Part shown: positions 35,179 to 43,588 of the stretch, piece after piece
Numbering within the stretch: the stretch's first letter is position 1
Layout of the letters: each line of letters opens with the position of its first letter
DNA from: Arthrobacter crystallopoietes
GTDB taxonomy: Bacteria; Actinomycetota; Actinomycetes; Actinomycetales; Micrococcaceae
DNA: 64,000 bases
Reading direction: 5' to 3'
Assembly (NCBI RefSeq): GCF_017603825.1
Contig: NZ_CP072014.1
Location: 124,001-188,000, forward strand
Translations under genes and position numbers: made by a program
The notes under the pieces: model-generated
The model's input: the letters and a program-made list of their open reading frames with translations, nothing else
The model's database searches: none
Told to the model about the DNA's origin: nothing

Positions 35179-35385
35179 ATGACCTCATTGACACATAAGA
35201 AGATCACCGCCACCTCTGTGGACGAAGCAGACAACCTGCTCGACGCGGTTGTGGACGAACTCCAGCAACTGGCCGGCCAAGATGGCGTTCACGGCATTCT
35301 GGTTACCAAAACCGGTCCCGGCCAGTTCACGGTTGAGTTGAGCGAAGAGGTGCCGTTCGGCGTGACCGAGGAAGCGATCGCCTAG
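35179..35385 (+). CDS. Small hypothetical protein, 68 aa
   Basis: The protein reads as a small alpha-beta domain: helix DEADNLLDAVVDELQQLA, then strand GVHGILVTKTGPGQFTVEL and FGVTEEAIA. No family is recognised. It lies behind a long structured leader and its 3' end overlaps the convergent BenE gene by 59 bases. The ATG at 35179 has no strong Shine-Dalgarno. Confidence 0.6.
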   Translation: MTSLTHKKITATSVDEADNLLDAVVDELQQLAGQDGVHGILVTKTGPGQFTVELSEEVPFGVTEEAIA

Positions 35386-36580
35386 TCCGCTCCAACAGGA
35401 GATGGACCGCCAGCCCTACCAGCAGCGCCCAGAACGCGGCACCGATACCGGCGAAGCCAACGCCCGAGGCTGCAATCACGAAAGTGACCAGCGCTGCCTC
35501 CCGTCCACCAGCGTCGGAAATCATCGCGGAAACCGAGGAGCCGAGCACGCCAAGTAAAGCCAGGGCGGCTATCGTTTCCATGATCCCGTCCGGACCGAGC
35601 ACCACCAGCGCCGCCACCCCCGTACTCAGCAGGCCGAACACCAGATAGGTGACGCCTGCCATCCGGGCTGCCCGCCAGCGCCGGGACGGGTCGGAATGCA
35701 CTTCGTCATTCGCGGCCAGGGCGCCGGAGATCGCGGCCAGATTTACGGAGTGCCCGCCGAATGGTGCCGCGAGCAAGGTCAGCGCACCGGTCAGCACCAT
35801 CGAGAACCGCCACGGGACCCGGTAGCCGAAACTACGCATAACCACCACACCGGGCACGTTCTGCGATGCCATTGTGACAATGAACAGCGGTACGGCGAGT
35901 GCGGCGGCGGGCAGCAGTTCCAGCGACGGAGCCGCCAGGCTGACCTGGGGCAGCAGGTCCTCCCAGCGCAGATTTCGCATGCCGGGGCTGGCCGCGATTA
36001 CCGCGAAACCCACCAGCACGACGGCGGGGGTGGCCCACTTGCTCCACCAGCGCATGCCTAGCACCCAGACCAGCACGAGAGGCAGGAGCAGCCCCGGGTT
36101 CGCACCGGCGAGCCCTACCGCATCGAGGCAGATGGACAGGATGATGCCCGCCAGCATGCCCGAGGCCACGCCCGGTGGAATCAGTTCGATCAACTTTCCC
36201 AGGGGACGGATGACTCCGGCGAGGACCACCAGGACGCCCACCATTGCAAAGGCCGCGACCGCCGTCGGCCATCCGCCGGGAAGGACCCCGGTCGAAGCCA
36301 GCAGCGCAGCTCCCGGTGTTGACCAGGCCAGGGTCAGCGGTATCCGGTAACGCTGGGCCAGGATCAGCATCCCGATCCCTTGTAAGACGCATAGCGCCAA
36401 CAGGCCGGAAGCAGCTTGGGCCGGTGTAGCCCCGACCCCGCGCAGCCCGGTCAGCACCACGGCAAAGGAACTGGTAAAACCGACGACGGCGGTAACGATG
36501 CCGGCGGACAGTGTTCCATTATGCGCGAGCACCGGCGCTGGTTGTCCTGCAACCTCAGGTTCATCTTGTTTGCTGGCCAC
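35327..36580 (-). CDS. BenE family transporter (benzoate/H+ symporter type)
   Basis: The membrane protein has 417 residues and about 12 helices. Family features are GIVTAVVGFTSSFAVVLTGL at the start, LAWSTPGAALLASTGVLPGG, PPGVASGMLAGIIL and PFGGHSVNLAAISGALAANDEVH, the BenE core. Known members import benzoate with protons, but no benzoate catabolic genes are in this window, so the substrate is open. The last residues overlap the opposite small gene. Confidence 0.93.
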   Translation of the reverse strand: MASKQDEPEVAGQPAPVLAHNGTLSAGIVTAVVGFTSSFAVVLTGLRGVGATPAQAASGLLALCVLQGIGMLILAQRYRIPLTLAWSTPGAALLASTGVLPGGWPTAVAAFAMVGVLVVLAGVIRPLGKLIELIPPGVASGMLAGIILSICLDAVGLAGANPGLLLPLVLVWVLGMRWWSKWATPAVVLVGFAVIAASPGMRNLRWEDLLPQVSLAAPSLELLPAAALAVPLFIVTMASQNVPGVVVMRSFGYRVPWRFSMVLTGALTLLAAPFGGHSVNLAAISGALAANDEVHSDPSRRWRAARMAGVTYLVFGLLSTGVAALVVLGPDGIMETIAALALLGVLGSSVSAMISDAGGREAALVTFVIAASGVGFAGIGAAFWALLVGLAVHLLLERTRRSLPRSRRTAPLRSTQP

Positions 36581-36733
36581 AGCCAGAGGCTAACACTTAT
36601 GCCGGGAACGAAATCACTCAGCAACCGTTCCTTCCCATTGTGGCGCACAACGTGCTTGTGTAGCGTGAAGATTGGTGGCACTGGCTAGTCCGCGACGGCG
36701 GACTTACTGTACTCAAGCCAAAGGAGCACAATC

Positions 36734-37255
36734 ATGGAAACGGTAGAAGCGACCATTGATGTAGGCGTCCCAGTGAGCACGGCGTACAACCAATGGACAC
36801 AGTTCGAGTCCTTTCCGAACTTCATGTCCGGGGTTGAGTCCGTGACCCAGCTGACCGACACGACGAACCACTGGATCACCAAAATCGGCGGCGTGGAACG
36901 CGAGTTCGACACAGAAATTGTGGAGCAGCACCCCGACCAGCGCATTGCCTGGCGCAGCCTGGACGGCAAGTCCCATGCCGGTGCCGTGACCTTCGAGCGG
37001 CTCGGTCCTGACAGCACCAAGGTCGCGGTCCGCTTCGAATGGGACCCGGAGACCTTCACTGAAAAGGCCGGTGCCAAGCTGGGGATCGACACTCTCCAGG
37101 TGAAGTCGGACCTGAAGAAGTACAAGGAGTTCGTCGAAAACAGAGGAGCCGAAACCGGCGCCTGGCGCGGCACCGTTGATGACATCGCCGCGGGCAGTGC
37201 CGGCCAGGCTGCCGCAAACATGGACGAGGACCTGCCGCCGGGACGCCCGGTCTAG
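36734..37255 (+). CDS. SRPBCC family protein (polyketide cyclase/dehydrase type)
   Basis: The 173-residue protein carries the START-like fold: ETVEATIDVGVPVSTAYNQW, FPNFMSGVESVTQL, WRSLDGKSHAGAVTFERL and the long C-terminal helix LGIDTLQVKSDLKKYKEFVE. The C-terminus has an extra Gly/Ala/Asp-rich tail. Such proteins bind hydrophobic ligands or lipids. An AAAGGAG lies 6-7 bases before the ATG. A small hairpin GTCCGC/GCGGAC lies about 40 bases upstream, near 36687. Confidence 0.88.
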   Translation: METVEATIDVGVPVSTAYNQWTQFESFPNFMSGVESVTQLTDTTNHWITKIGGVEREFDTEIVEQHPDQRIAWRSLDGKSHAGAVTFERLGPDSTKVAVRFEWDPETFTEKAGAKLGIDTLQVKSDLKKYKEFVENRGAETGAWRGTVDDIAAGSAGQAAANMDEDLPPGRPV

Positions 37256-37334
37256 CCTCGTGAAATGCGCTCAATAAGTGAGCGCACTCAGGCAGTTGCC
37301 AGCTTCTTCAAGGCTAATTTACAAAATGGGGTCG

Positions 37335-37340
37335 TAGCGT
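37335..37340 (+). promoter_or_regulatory. Putative -10 box of C-loop RNA copy 1
   Basis: TAGCGT lies just upstream of the RNA element. TAGTGT stands in the same place in copies 2 and 3. Confidence 0.4.
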
Positions 37341-37343
37341 TTT

Positions 37344-37432
37344 AAGCACCTCATCAAAGGTGCGAGTGAACAAGACACCGGCTGGTCCTAGAGCCTCCCC
37401 CAACCTCCTGGACCAGCCGGTGTCGTTCGTTA
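37344..37432 (+). ncRNA. C-loop small RNA element, copy 1
   Basis: A 5' hairpin GCACCT-N6-AGGTGC is followed by GAGTGA. A perfect 14-bp hairpin then runs from ACACCGGCTGGTCC (37375-37388) to GGACCAGCCGGTGT (37410-37423), with the loop CCTCCCCCAACCTCC, and the tail is CGTTCGTTAA. Copies 2 and 3 keep the same first hairpin, linker and loop while the long stem changes with compensating bases, which supports a selected RNA structure. No protein is encoded. The loop CCTCC is complementary to the Shine-Dalgarno GGAGG. Confidence 0.8.
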
Positions 37433-37476
37433 AGGCCACCGCGGACGTGCCCTAGGAGCAGAGCGCCTCAGCTTCT

Positions 37477-38091
37477 TCAGCTCGCGGGGTACGGCATTTT
37501 CTTCAGGCTGGATGCCAAATGTACGGCGTTGCGGGCGGACGTCGCCGTCGTCGTTGCTGTTACCTGCGGCGTTTCCGGCAGGTCCTGGAAGTCGGTGCTG
37601 TGCATGGCCTCCCCGACCCAGTATGTGGATCCCTGTGCCGGAATGCTGAAGCCGACGTCGTCCAACCCCTGGTAGAGCTCGGCGGTGACATGGTGGGCGC
37701 CATCTTCATTCCCGACGACGGCAACCATGGCCACCTTGCCATACATGCTGGGCCGGCCTTGGCCATCCGTCTCGGACAGCTCCGCATCCAGCCGCTCCAG
37801 AACCTTTTGCGCAAGACTTGCCGGATGCCCCAGCCAGATCGGCGTGGCGAGCACCAGAATGTCCGAGGCGAGAATCTGCTCCCGGATCCGGGGCCACTCG
37901 TCGCCGTCGCTCATGTCTGTCTGGACGCCTGGCTTGATGTCGTGGTCCACCACCCGGATCAGATCGCACTCGACACCTTGGGAACTTAGTTGCTGGATGA
38001 CTTGACTGGCGAGCAACTCGCTGCTCGAGGGCTTGGGCGACGGCGTCAAGGTGCAGACCAGGGCAAGGGCTTTGAGCTTCACATCATCCAT
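37477..38091 (-). CDS. Flavodoxin-fold NAD(P)H-dependent oxidoreductase
   Basis: The 204-residue protein has the flavodoxin-like fold with ALALVCTLTPSPKPSSSELL (FMN phosphate site), ILVLATPIWLGHPASLAQKVLERLD and AMVAVVGNEDGAHHVTAEL near the middle. It belongs to the NADPH-dependent FMN reductase/iron-sulfur flavoprotein group. I use the ATG at 38091; the longer frame to 38184 would run up to RNA copy 2 and adds a Pro/Asn-rich stretch. It lies between two copies of the small RNA element. Confidence 0.88.
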   Translation of the reverse strand: MDDVKLKALALVCTLTPSPKPSSSELLASQVIQQLSSQGVECDLIRVVDHDIKPGVQTDMSDGDEWPRIREQILASDILVLATPIWLGHPASLAQKVLERLDAELSETDGQGRPSMYGKVAMVAVVGNEDGAHHVTAELYQGLDDVGFSIPAQGSTYWVGEAMHSTDFQDLPETPQVTATTTATSARNAVHLASSLKKMPYPAS

Positions 38092-38202
38092 GGGGCCATT
38101 CTGCCGACGATGCCAGTGGGCTGCTACCCTGAACGCCATTTTCGCTTTCAGGTTATTCACAGGCGGTTCCGGGTTTGCATTCATGTAAAGGCTTTAGTGT
38201 TG

Positions 38203-38288
38203 AAAACACCTCATAGGTGCGAGTGATTACGGCACCGGCGGTCGGAGTTTCCCCCAACCTCCCGATCCGCCGGTGCCTTCTCTTTTGT
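38203..38288 (+). ncRNA. C-loop small RNA element, copy 2
   Basis: It has the same layout as copy 1. The -10-like TAGTGT is at 38195-38200 and the hairpin CACCT-CAT-AGGTG at 38207-38219, followed by GAGTGA. The main stem GGCACCGGCGG/CCGCCGGTGCC (38231-38241 and 38267-38277) has an inner TCGG/CCGA. The loop is TTTCCCCCAACCTC and the tail TTCTCTTTTGTC is terminator-like. It lies between two divergent genes. Confidence 0.82.
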
Positions 38289-38354
38289 CACGTGTGTTAA
38301 GCGCCGGCGCAATCGGGAACCATCCACCGTTGGCGGCGATGCGATAATTCAGCC

Positions 38355-39203
38355 ATGACTGATGCAATCGCCTACCAGGGTGAACCCGGCTCCAACTCCC
38401 ATATAGCGTGCACCGAAGTGCGCCCGGACTGGGAGGCTGTGCCGTGCGCCAGCTTCGAGGATGCCTTTGCTCAAGTCACCAGCGGCCAGGCAAAGCTGGC
38501 CATGATTCCCATCGACAACTCAATCGCCGGGCGCGTCGCCGACATCCATGCAATGCTTCCCAACACCACGCTGCAGATTATTGAAGAGCATTTCCTGCGC
38601 ATCAGGTTCAGCCTGTTGGGAATCCCCGGCACCAGCATTGACCAGGCCAAGGAAGTCCACAGCCACATTCATGCATTGGGGCAATGCCGAAAGCTGATCC
38701 GCGAGCTCGGTCTCAAACCCGTCATCGCCGGCGACACCGCCGGGTCCGCCCGGGAAGTCAGCGAATGGAAGGATCCGTCCAAGGTTTCCCTGGCGCCGCC
38801 GATGGCAGCCGAGCTCTACGGACTCGATGTGCTCGCCCATGATGCCGAGGACGATCCCACGAACACCACCCGCTTCGTGGTGCTGGCGGACAAACAGCCC
38901 ATCCCCAGCCGCGAAGAACTCGCGGGACCGGCAGTGACCAGCTTCGTCTTCCGCGTCCGGAACGTTCCGTCAGCCCTTTACAAGGCGCTGGGCGGCTTCG
39001 CCACCAACGGAATCAACATGACCAGGCTGGAAAGCTACATGGTCGGCGGCGAGTTCGCGGCCACAATGTTCATGGTGGACGTGGAAGGCCATCCCGAAGA
39101 CACGGCGATGATCCACGCGTTTGAGGAACTGGATTTCTTCACCACCGAAATCCGGATCCTCGGCGTCTATCCGGCGCATCCCTTCCGGCTCAAGACCGCT
39201 TAG
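38355..39203 (+). CDS. pheA: Prephenate dehydratase
   Basis: The 282-residue enzyme converts prephenate to phenylpyruvate for phenylalanine synthesis. It starts with IAYQGEPGSNSHIAC and has the substrate motif DNSIAGRVADIHAML. DPTNTTRFVVLA contains the TRF triplet. The C-terminal ACT domain (SFVFRVRNVPSALYKALGG, then MTRLESYMVGGEFA) senses phenylalanine. The gene lies alone behind RNA copy 2. Confidence 0.95.
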   Translation: MTDAIAYQGEPGSNSHIACTEVRPDWEAVPCASFEDAFAQVTSGQAKLAMIPIDNSIAGRVADIHAMLPNTTLQIIEEHFLRIRFSLLGIPGTSIDQAKEVHSHIHALGQCRKLIRELGLKPVIAGDTAGSAREVSEWKDPSKVSLAPPMAAELYGLDVLAHDAEDDPTNTTRFVVLADKQPIPSREELAGPAVTSFVFRVRNVPSALYKALGGFATNGINMTRLESYMVGGEFAATMFMVDVEGHPEDTAMIHAFEELDFFTTEIRILGVYPAHPFRLKTA

Positions 39204-39242
39204 GAAAACCGTTCCGACCGGGAGCGGCGGCCGCGAAACAGG

Positions 39243-40319
39243 TCACCCGCTGCCGGGATTCAGCACTTCGTCCAGGTTGAACTTCACTGGTTCTTCCAAC
39301 TGTTCGTACGTGCAGGACCGCGGCTCCCGGTCCGGCCGCCAGCGGGCAAACTGCGTGGTGTGTCGGAACCGTTCGCCCTCCATATGGTCATACTTCACTT
39401 CGAGCACGCGCTCGGGACGCAGCGGTGTGAAGGACAGGTCCTTGCCCCCGCTCCACCGGCTGCCCTCGGAATTGCGCGGGGTCCGGGTGCCCTCTTCCTG
39501 CTTCGCCCACGCCCACGGGTGGTCATCGAAGGTTGTGACCAGCGGCTGCAGTTCGTCGAACAGCTCTTGGCGCCGCTGCATCGAAAACGAACCGGCCACA
39601 CCCACGTTGGCCAGCTCGCCGTCGTCGTTATAGAGGCCGAGCAGCAGGGAGCCGATCCGGTCCGGACCGCTTTTGTGTACCCGGTATCCGGCGAGCACGC
39701 AGTCCACGGTGCGCTCGTGTTTGATCTTGAACATTGCCCGCTTGTTCGGCTGGTAGAGCCCGTCCAGCGGTTTGGCGATCACGCCGTCGAGTCCGGCGCC
39801 TTCAAACTCATGGAACCAGCGCGCCGCCACGCCGCGGTCCGCCGTGGCATTCGTCAGATGGATCGGCGGCTTCGCGTTAGCGAGCGCCTTTTCCAAGCGG
39901 GCACGGCGCTCGGCAAAGGGCTCGCCGGTCAGGTCGTCGTCGCCCAGGGCCAGCAGGTCAAAGGCAACGAACTTGGCAGGCGTCTGTTCGGCGAGAAGCT
40001 TCACCCGGCTTGCCGCGGGATGGATCCGCTGCTGCAGGGCCTCGAAGTCCAGCCGGTCCCCCGAAGCTCCCACCAGGACGATTTCGCCGTCGACCACGCA
40101 CCGTTCTGGCAGGAGCTCCTTGACCGCTTCGATGATTTCGGGAAAGTAGCGGTTCATCGGTTTTTCGTTGCGGCTGCCGATTTCGACGTCGTCCCCGTCG
40201 CGGAAGATGATCGATCTGAACCCGTCCCACTTGGGTTCGAAGCTCATGTCGCCGTCGGGAATCTCGCTGAGGGGCTTCGCCAACATCGGGGCGACCGGGG
40301 GCATTACCGGAAGTTTCAT
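39243..40319 (-). CDS. ATP-dependent DNA ligase, LigC-like
   Basis: The 358-residue ligase has the adenylated Lys30 in EPKWDGFRSI, then EIGSRNEKPMNRYFPEI, VVDGEIVLVG, GLDGVIAKPLDGLYQPNKR and MFKIKHERTVDCVLAGYRVH, followed by an OB-fold to the end (VLEVKYDHMEGERFRHTTQFARW). It matches the short LigC-type ligases of Actinobacteria involved in repair, and no Ku or polymerase gene lies next to it. It is a single gene 9 bases after the DHFR-like gene. Confidence 0.93.
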   Translation of the reverse strand: MKLPVMPPVAPMLAKPLSEIPDGDMSFEPKWDGFRSIIFRDGDDVEIGSRNEKPMNRYFPEIIEAVKELLPERCVVDGEIVLVGASGDRLDFEALQQRIHPAASRVKLLAEQTPAKFVAFDLLALGDDDLTGEPFAERRARLEKALANAKPPIHLTNATADRGVAARWFHEFEGAGLDGVIAKPLDGLYQPNKRAMFKIKHERTVDCVLAGYRVHKSGPDRIGSLLLGLYNDDGELANVGVAGSFSMQRRQELFDELQPLVTTFDDHPWAWAKQEEGTRTPRNSEGSRWSGGKDLSFTPLRPERVLEVKYDHMEGERFRHTTQFARWRPDREPRSCTYEQLEEPVKFNLDEVLNPGSG

Positions 40320-40328
40320 GCGTCTCTC

Positions 40329-40892
40329 CTACCGGACTGTATAGCGGACAGCGACACCGCCGGGTTCCAGGACCTCGGCGCTGTGCGGGACAAACTTTTC
40401 CCCTGCGGCCGACGGCGGATACGCCGACAGCCCTTCGCCGAGCACGGTGGGCAGCATGTGCAGGTACAGCTCGTCCACCAGTTCTTTACGGAACAGCAGC
40501 CGTGTCAGCGTCAGCGAGCCCCAGACAATAACGTCGCCGCTCTCGGTCTCCTTGAGTTCGTGGATCCGGGCGGGAATGTTGTCGCCGATGACCTGTGCCT
40601 CGCCATCGCCCCAGGGAGCCCGGTCCAAAGTTCTGGACACCACGTGCTTGGGCAGCCGGTTGATTAGCTCCGCGATGGGTTCCTCCCGCGGATCAGCTCG
40701 CGGCCAGTAAGCGGCGAACATCGAGTAGGTCACCCGGCCGAGCAGGATGGCAGAGCAACCGTCGAGCAAGCGGGTGTTGGCATCCATAATGGACGTCCAG
40801 CCGCGGATCTGATCCATGAACCGCAGGCCGCCGTCGGGTTCGGCCGCGTAGCCATCCATCGTGGTGAACTGCTGGATGATGAGCCTGCCCAT
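40329..40892 (-). CDS. Dihydrofolate reductase family protein (RibD C-terminal type)
   Basis: The 187-residue protein has the DHFR/RibD fold: TMDGYAAEPDGG at residues 11-22, ILLGRVTYSMFAAYWP, KHVVSRTLD and the late GSLTLTRLLFRKELVDELYLHMLPTVLGEG. It is probably an NADPH-dependent reductase of unknown substrate, as in the YyaP/YwjB group. The gene is 9 bases before the DNA ligase gene and may be in one transcript with it. Confidence 0.9.
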   Translation of the reverse strand: MGRLIIQQFTTMDGYAAEPDGGLRFMDQIRGWTSIMDANTRLLDGCSAILLGRVTYSMFAAYWPRADPREEPIAELINRLPKHVVSRTLDRAPWGDGEAQVIGDNIPARIHELKETESGDVIVWGSLTLTRLLFRKELVDELYLHMLPTVLGEGLSAYPPSAAGEKFVPHSAEVLEPGGVAVRYTVR

Positions 40893-40984
40893 GATGGTCC
40901 TTCCTGCGCAGCCAGGCCACCGGCGTCCGCTGGCCGAATTGAGCGTCCCTCCATCACGTTAGTGTCCGCGGTCCGATTTGGACA

Positions 40985-41060
40985 GGGCCATGCCGCAAGG
41001 CCCTTTTCCCGCCCGGAACTTGGCGCCGACGGGAAAGCACGCGCTGCCGGCGGCGCGTGC
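40985..41060 (+). other. Two hairpins upstream of the aldo-keto reductase gene
   Basis: GGGCC/GGCCC (40985-41003, followed by TTTT) and the perfect 8-bp repeat GCACGCGC/GCGCGTGC (41037-41060, 8-base loop) lie in the divergent region of 220 bases. The second could be an operator or a leader hairpin; no gene is seen. Confidence 0.5.
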
Positions 41061-41113
41061 TAAGAAAGTAAGGACAGTTCCGGACGGGACAGCCCCCAAG
41101 GACAGGACTAACA

Positions 41114-42100
41114 TTGCAATCTCGCCGCATCGGCACCCAGGAGGTCGGCAGCATCGGCCTGGGCTGCATGAATCTCAGCCACGCCTACGGGACTCCGCCG
41201 TCGCGGGAAGCTGCCGCAGAATTGCTCCGGCATGCCTTGGACAGCGGAGTGGTCCACTTTGATACGGCGGCGCTGTACGGGGCCACGGCCAATGAGACCC
41301 TGGTCGGCGAGGTACTCGGTTCCCGGCGCGATGAATTCTTCCTGGCCAGCAAATGCGGTATGACCAGCGTGGATGGCAAACGCGTGATCGGCGGCCGTCC
41401 GGAAACACTCAAAGCCACCTGCGAGGACGCGTTGCGCCGCCTCCGCACGGACCACATCGACCTCTACTACCTGCACCGCTGGGACCAGGACATTCCGATC
41501 GAAGACAGCGTGGGTGCCCTGGCCGAACTTGTTGAGGAAGGCAAGATCGGCGGGATCGGTCTGTCCGAGGTTTCGGCGGCAACGCTGCGGCGGGCCCATA
41601 CCGTCCATCCCATTGCCGCGCTCCAGACGGAATACTCGCTCTGGAGCCGCAATCCCGAGCTCGGTACGCTGGCCGCCTGCGCGGAGCTCGGGACGGCCTT
41701 CGTCGCGTTCAGCCCGCTGGGCCGCGGCTTCCTCACGGGGAAGATCCGCGACGTCGATGCGCTGCCGGAAGCGGACATCCGCCGCGCGATGCCGCGCTTC
41801 TCCGCCGTGAACTACCCGCGGAACCTGGAACTCCTGGATCAGTTCTCGGGCCTGGCCGGGGAAGCCGGCTGCACTCCCGCGCAGCTGGCCATCGCGTGGC
41901 TGCTGCATCAGGGCCAACATGTCATCGCGCTCCCGGGAACCACCAGGGTTCCCCACCTGGACGAGGATCTGGCGGCCGACGCCGTCGTCGTTAATGCGGA
42001 AGTGCTTAAGCGGGCGGACGCGCTGATCAACGAGCAGACGGTCCACGGCGCGCGTTACAGTCCCGCGATGCAGGCGGACGTCGACACCGAAGAGTTCTAG
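41114..42100 (+). CDS. Aldo-keto reductase, AKR13-like (YakC type)
   Basis: The 328-residue TIM barrel has the tetrad Asp50, Tyr55, Lys80 and His121 (FDTAALYG, FLASKCG, LYYLHRWD). It starts RRIGTQEVGSIGLGCMNLSH and ends with ALPGTTRVPHLDEDLAAD, typical of NADPH-dependent reductases. A TTG at 41114 is the start, supported by AAGGACAGGA upstream and the lack of a suitable ATG. The substrate is not known. Confidence 0.9.
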   Translation: MQSRRIGTQEVGSIGLGCMNLSHAYGTPPSREAAAELLRHALDSGVVHFDTAALYGATANETLVGEVLGSRRDEFFLASKCGMTSVDGKRVIGGRPETLKATCEDALRRLRTDHIDLYYLHRWDQDIPIEDSVGALAELVEEGKIGGIGLSEVSAATLRRAHTVHPIAALQTEYSLWSRNPELGTLAACAELGTAFVAFSPLGRGFLTGKIRDVDALPEADIRRAMPRFSAVNYPRNLELLDQFSGLAGEAGCTPAQLAIAWLLHQGQHVIALPGTTRVPHLDEDLAADAVVVNAEVLKRADALINEQTVHGARYSPAMQADVDTEEF

Positions 42101-42115
42101 GCCGCGCAGGCCGGG

Positions 42116-42835
42116 CTAGAACCGGTACAGCTCGAACCCGACCCGACGGCTTGCAGTGTCCGGGCCCCCGGTGGTCAGCTCGATCTGGCGCCGGGCCTGG
42201 GCTTCAACGGGCTCCGGGCTCAGTGCTTCCAGATAGCGCCGGTGTTCGCTCAGGGACCGGACGGCCCGTTCAATGCTGTCCTCGTCGACGTCCAGCCAGT
42301 GCGTGGGGTGCATGGTGCACACGCCTACCCAGCGCACGCCGGCGTGCGGCGGCAGATTTTCGGCGGCGAGCTCGGGGAAGATCCACTCGTTGGCCGCGTC
42401 CGCCACCGCGTCCATGACGGCAGTTCCCAAGTTCCGGTGGTCCGGCGAGTTCCAGCTGCCCGGGCCCCAGGTCTGGCCGAAGTTCAGGGTGATGATGCCG
42501 TCCGGCCGGTGCCGGCGGATCGACCGGGCGATATCCAGCCGCAGATCGGGGATGTTCTCGATCCGGCCGTCCGCGTAGTCCAGGAACTCCAGGTCCCCGA
42601 CCCCGACGTGACCGCATGCCCGGCGCTGTTCCTCCGCCCGGATCACCGCGGCTTCCTGGGGATCCAGCCCGGCAATGCCCGCTTCACCCCGCGTCGCCAA
42701 CACGTAGCCGATGCTCTTGCCCGCCGTGGTCCACTGGGCCACAGCCGCCGCGGCCCCGTACTCGGGATCATCCGGGTGGGCCATAACCACCAGCGCCCGC
42801 TGCCAATCGGCCGGCATTTCCGACGACGTTTCCAT
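42116..42835 (-). CDS. PIG-L family deacetylase
   Basis: The 239-residue metallohydrolase has the zinc motif AHPDDPEYGAAAAVA with His-Pro-Asp-Asp near residues 18-22, RAEEQRRACGHVGV and ITLNFGQTWGPGSWNSPDHRN in overlapping blocks with the later zinc ligand. Relatives deacetylate N-acetylglucosamine conjugates (mycothiol, lincomycin pathways). The C-terminal EVAR-like segment is absent, so a mycothiol-pathway role is not asserted. It is a single gene. Confidence 0.9.
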   Translation of the reverse strand: METSSEMPADWQRALVVMAHPDDPEYGAAAAVAQWTTAGKSIGYVLATRGEAGIAGLDPQEAAVIRAEEQRRACGHVGVGDLEFLDYADGRIENIPDLRLDIARSIRRHRPDGIITLNFGQTWGPGSWNSPDHRNLGTAVMDAVADAANEWIFPELAAENLPPHAGVRWVGVCTMHPTHWLDVDEDSIERAVRSLSEHRRYLEALSPEPVEAQARRQIELTTGGPDTASRRVGFELYRF

Positions 42836-43095
42836 AGCTGCCTCCCCCGTTCACAGGCCTCTGCATCGGCCCGATGACTGTTGTTCCACCCAGCGTAGCC
42901 GCCACGGTATGGCCGGCCACTTGATAACGGCGCCATCTCGCGTCAACGTCCGGAATCTCTTTCCCATTACGGTCATTGTCGTCGGGGAGCCGCATCCCTA
43001 CCATGGAAGAACCTCAATACCCGTCCCTGCGGGACACAGCCCCGAACCACAGCTTTCCCTTCATCCGCGCACTTCTCACGCCCCAAGGATCTGCC

Positions 43096-43344
43096 GTGAA
43101 AAACCTGCCCCGCCGACTGGCCATGCGTACCCTGGCCGCCCTTGACCTGCACTGCGCCCGCTGCGATTCGGTGGGAGAACACCGCCTGGACAAGCATCTG
43201 GGCAGACCCGGAACCCAGGTCGCCCCGATCGTCCGGGCGCGGCAGTACGTGCTGGTCTGCGCCGCCTGCGGCGTAGTCCAGGAACTGTCGGAGCAGCAGA
43301 AAAGATCAGTCCTGCACTACACCGCCCGCCCCGCAACGGCCTGA
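43096..43344 (+). CDS. Small zinc-ribbon-like protein, 82 aa
   Basis: The protein has two Cys pairs, LHCARCDS and LVCAACGVVQEL, about 35 residues apart, in the layout of a zinc ribbon. The start is basic (KNLPRRLAMRTLAAL). I choose the GTG at 43096 because AAGGA lies 6 bases upstream. An ATG at 43003 would add 31 residues. The function is unknown. A short hairpin lies behind it. Confidence 0.65.
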   Translation: MKNLPRRLAMRTLAALDLHCARCDSVGEHRLDKHLGRPGTQVAPIVRARQYVLVCAACGVVQELSEQQKRSVLHYTARPATA

Positions 43345-43370
43345 CCGCGCATTACGTCCTGTTGCCTGGG

Positions 43371-43391
43371 CTTGACCGGCGGCCGGTCAAG
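43371..43391 (+). terminator. Inverted repeat behind the zinc-ribbon gene
   Basis: CTTGACCGG-CGG-CCGGTCAAG is a perfect 9-bp stem followed by CTCTT, so it can terminate the upstream transcript. It also contains a TTGACC that could be a -35 box for the riboswitch transcript. Confidence 0.6.
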
Positions 43392-43404
43392 CTCTTAGCG
43401 TGAT

Positions 43405-43535
43405 AGCTGAATCATGAGCGCCAACATCAAGCCCTGGCTTGTTGGCCGGCAACCCTCTCGTGCGTAGCGGGGTGCTCCAGGTGATGATTCGGCCGTACCG
43501 AAGAACAGCGGTTCGGCAAGTACCGCGTATCCGCC
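43405..43535 (+). ncRNA. SAM-IV type S-adenosylmethionine riboswitch
   Basis: The core reads ATCATGAGCGCCAACATCAA, then GCCCTGGCTTGTTGGCCGGC and AACCCTC, followed by GGGGTGCTCCAGGTGATGAT. This is the SAM-I/IV core with the outer stem GAATCAT (43409-43415)/ATGATTC (43484-43490). A 3' hairpin (GTACCGAA/TTCGG-AAGTAC, about 43495-43523), the extension of SAM-IV, follows. It precedes the flavin reductase gene and should repress it when SAM is abundant. Read from sequence and known consensus; not folded by program. Confidence 0.88.
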
Positions 43536-43588
43536 CCACGTCTTGAATCGGGCCAGCGGATCCGCCTGATGGCAAAGGACAGCCCGCG

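Noticed and set aside
39360-40667. Plus-strand open frame over the ligase and DHFR-like genes
   Set aside because: It is antisense to two genes with clear motifs and has no domain of its own.
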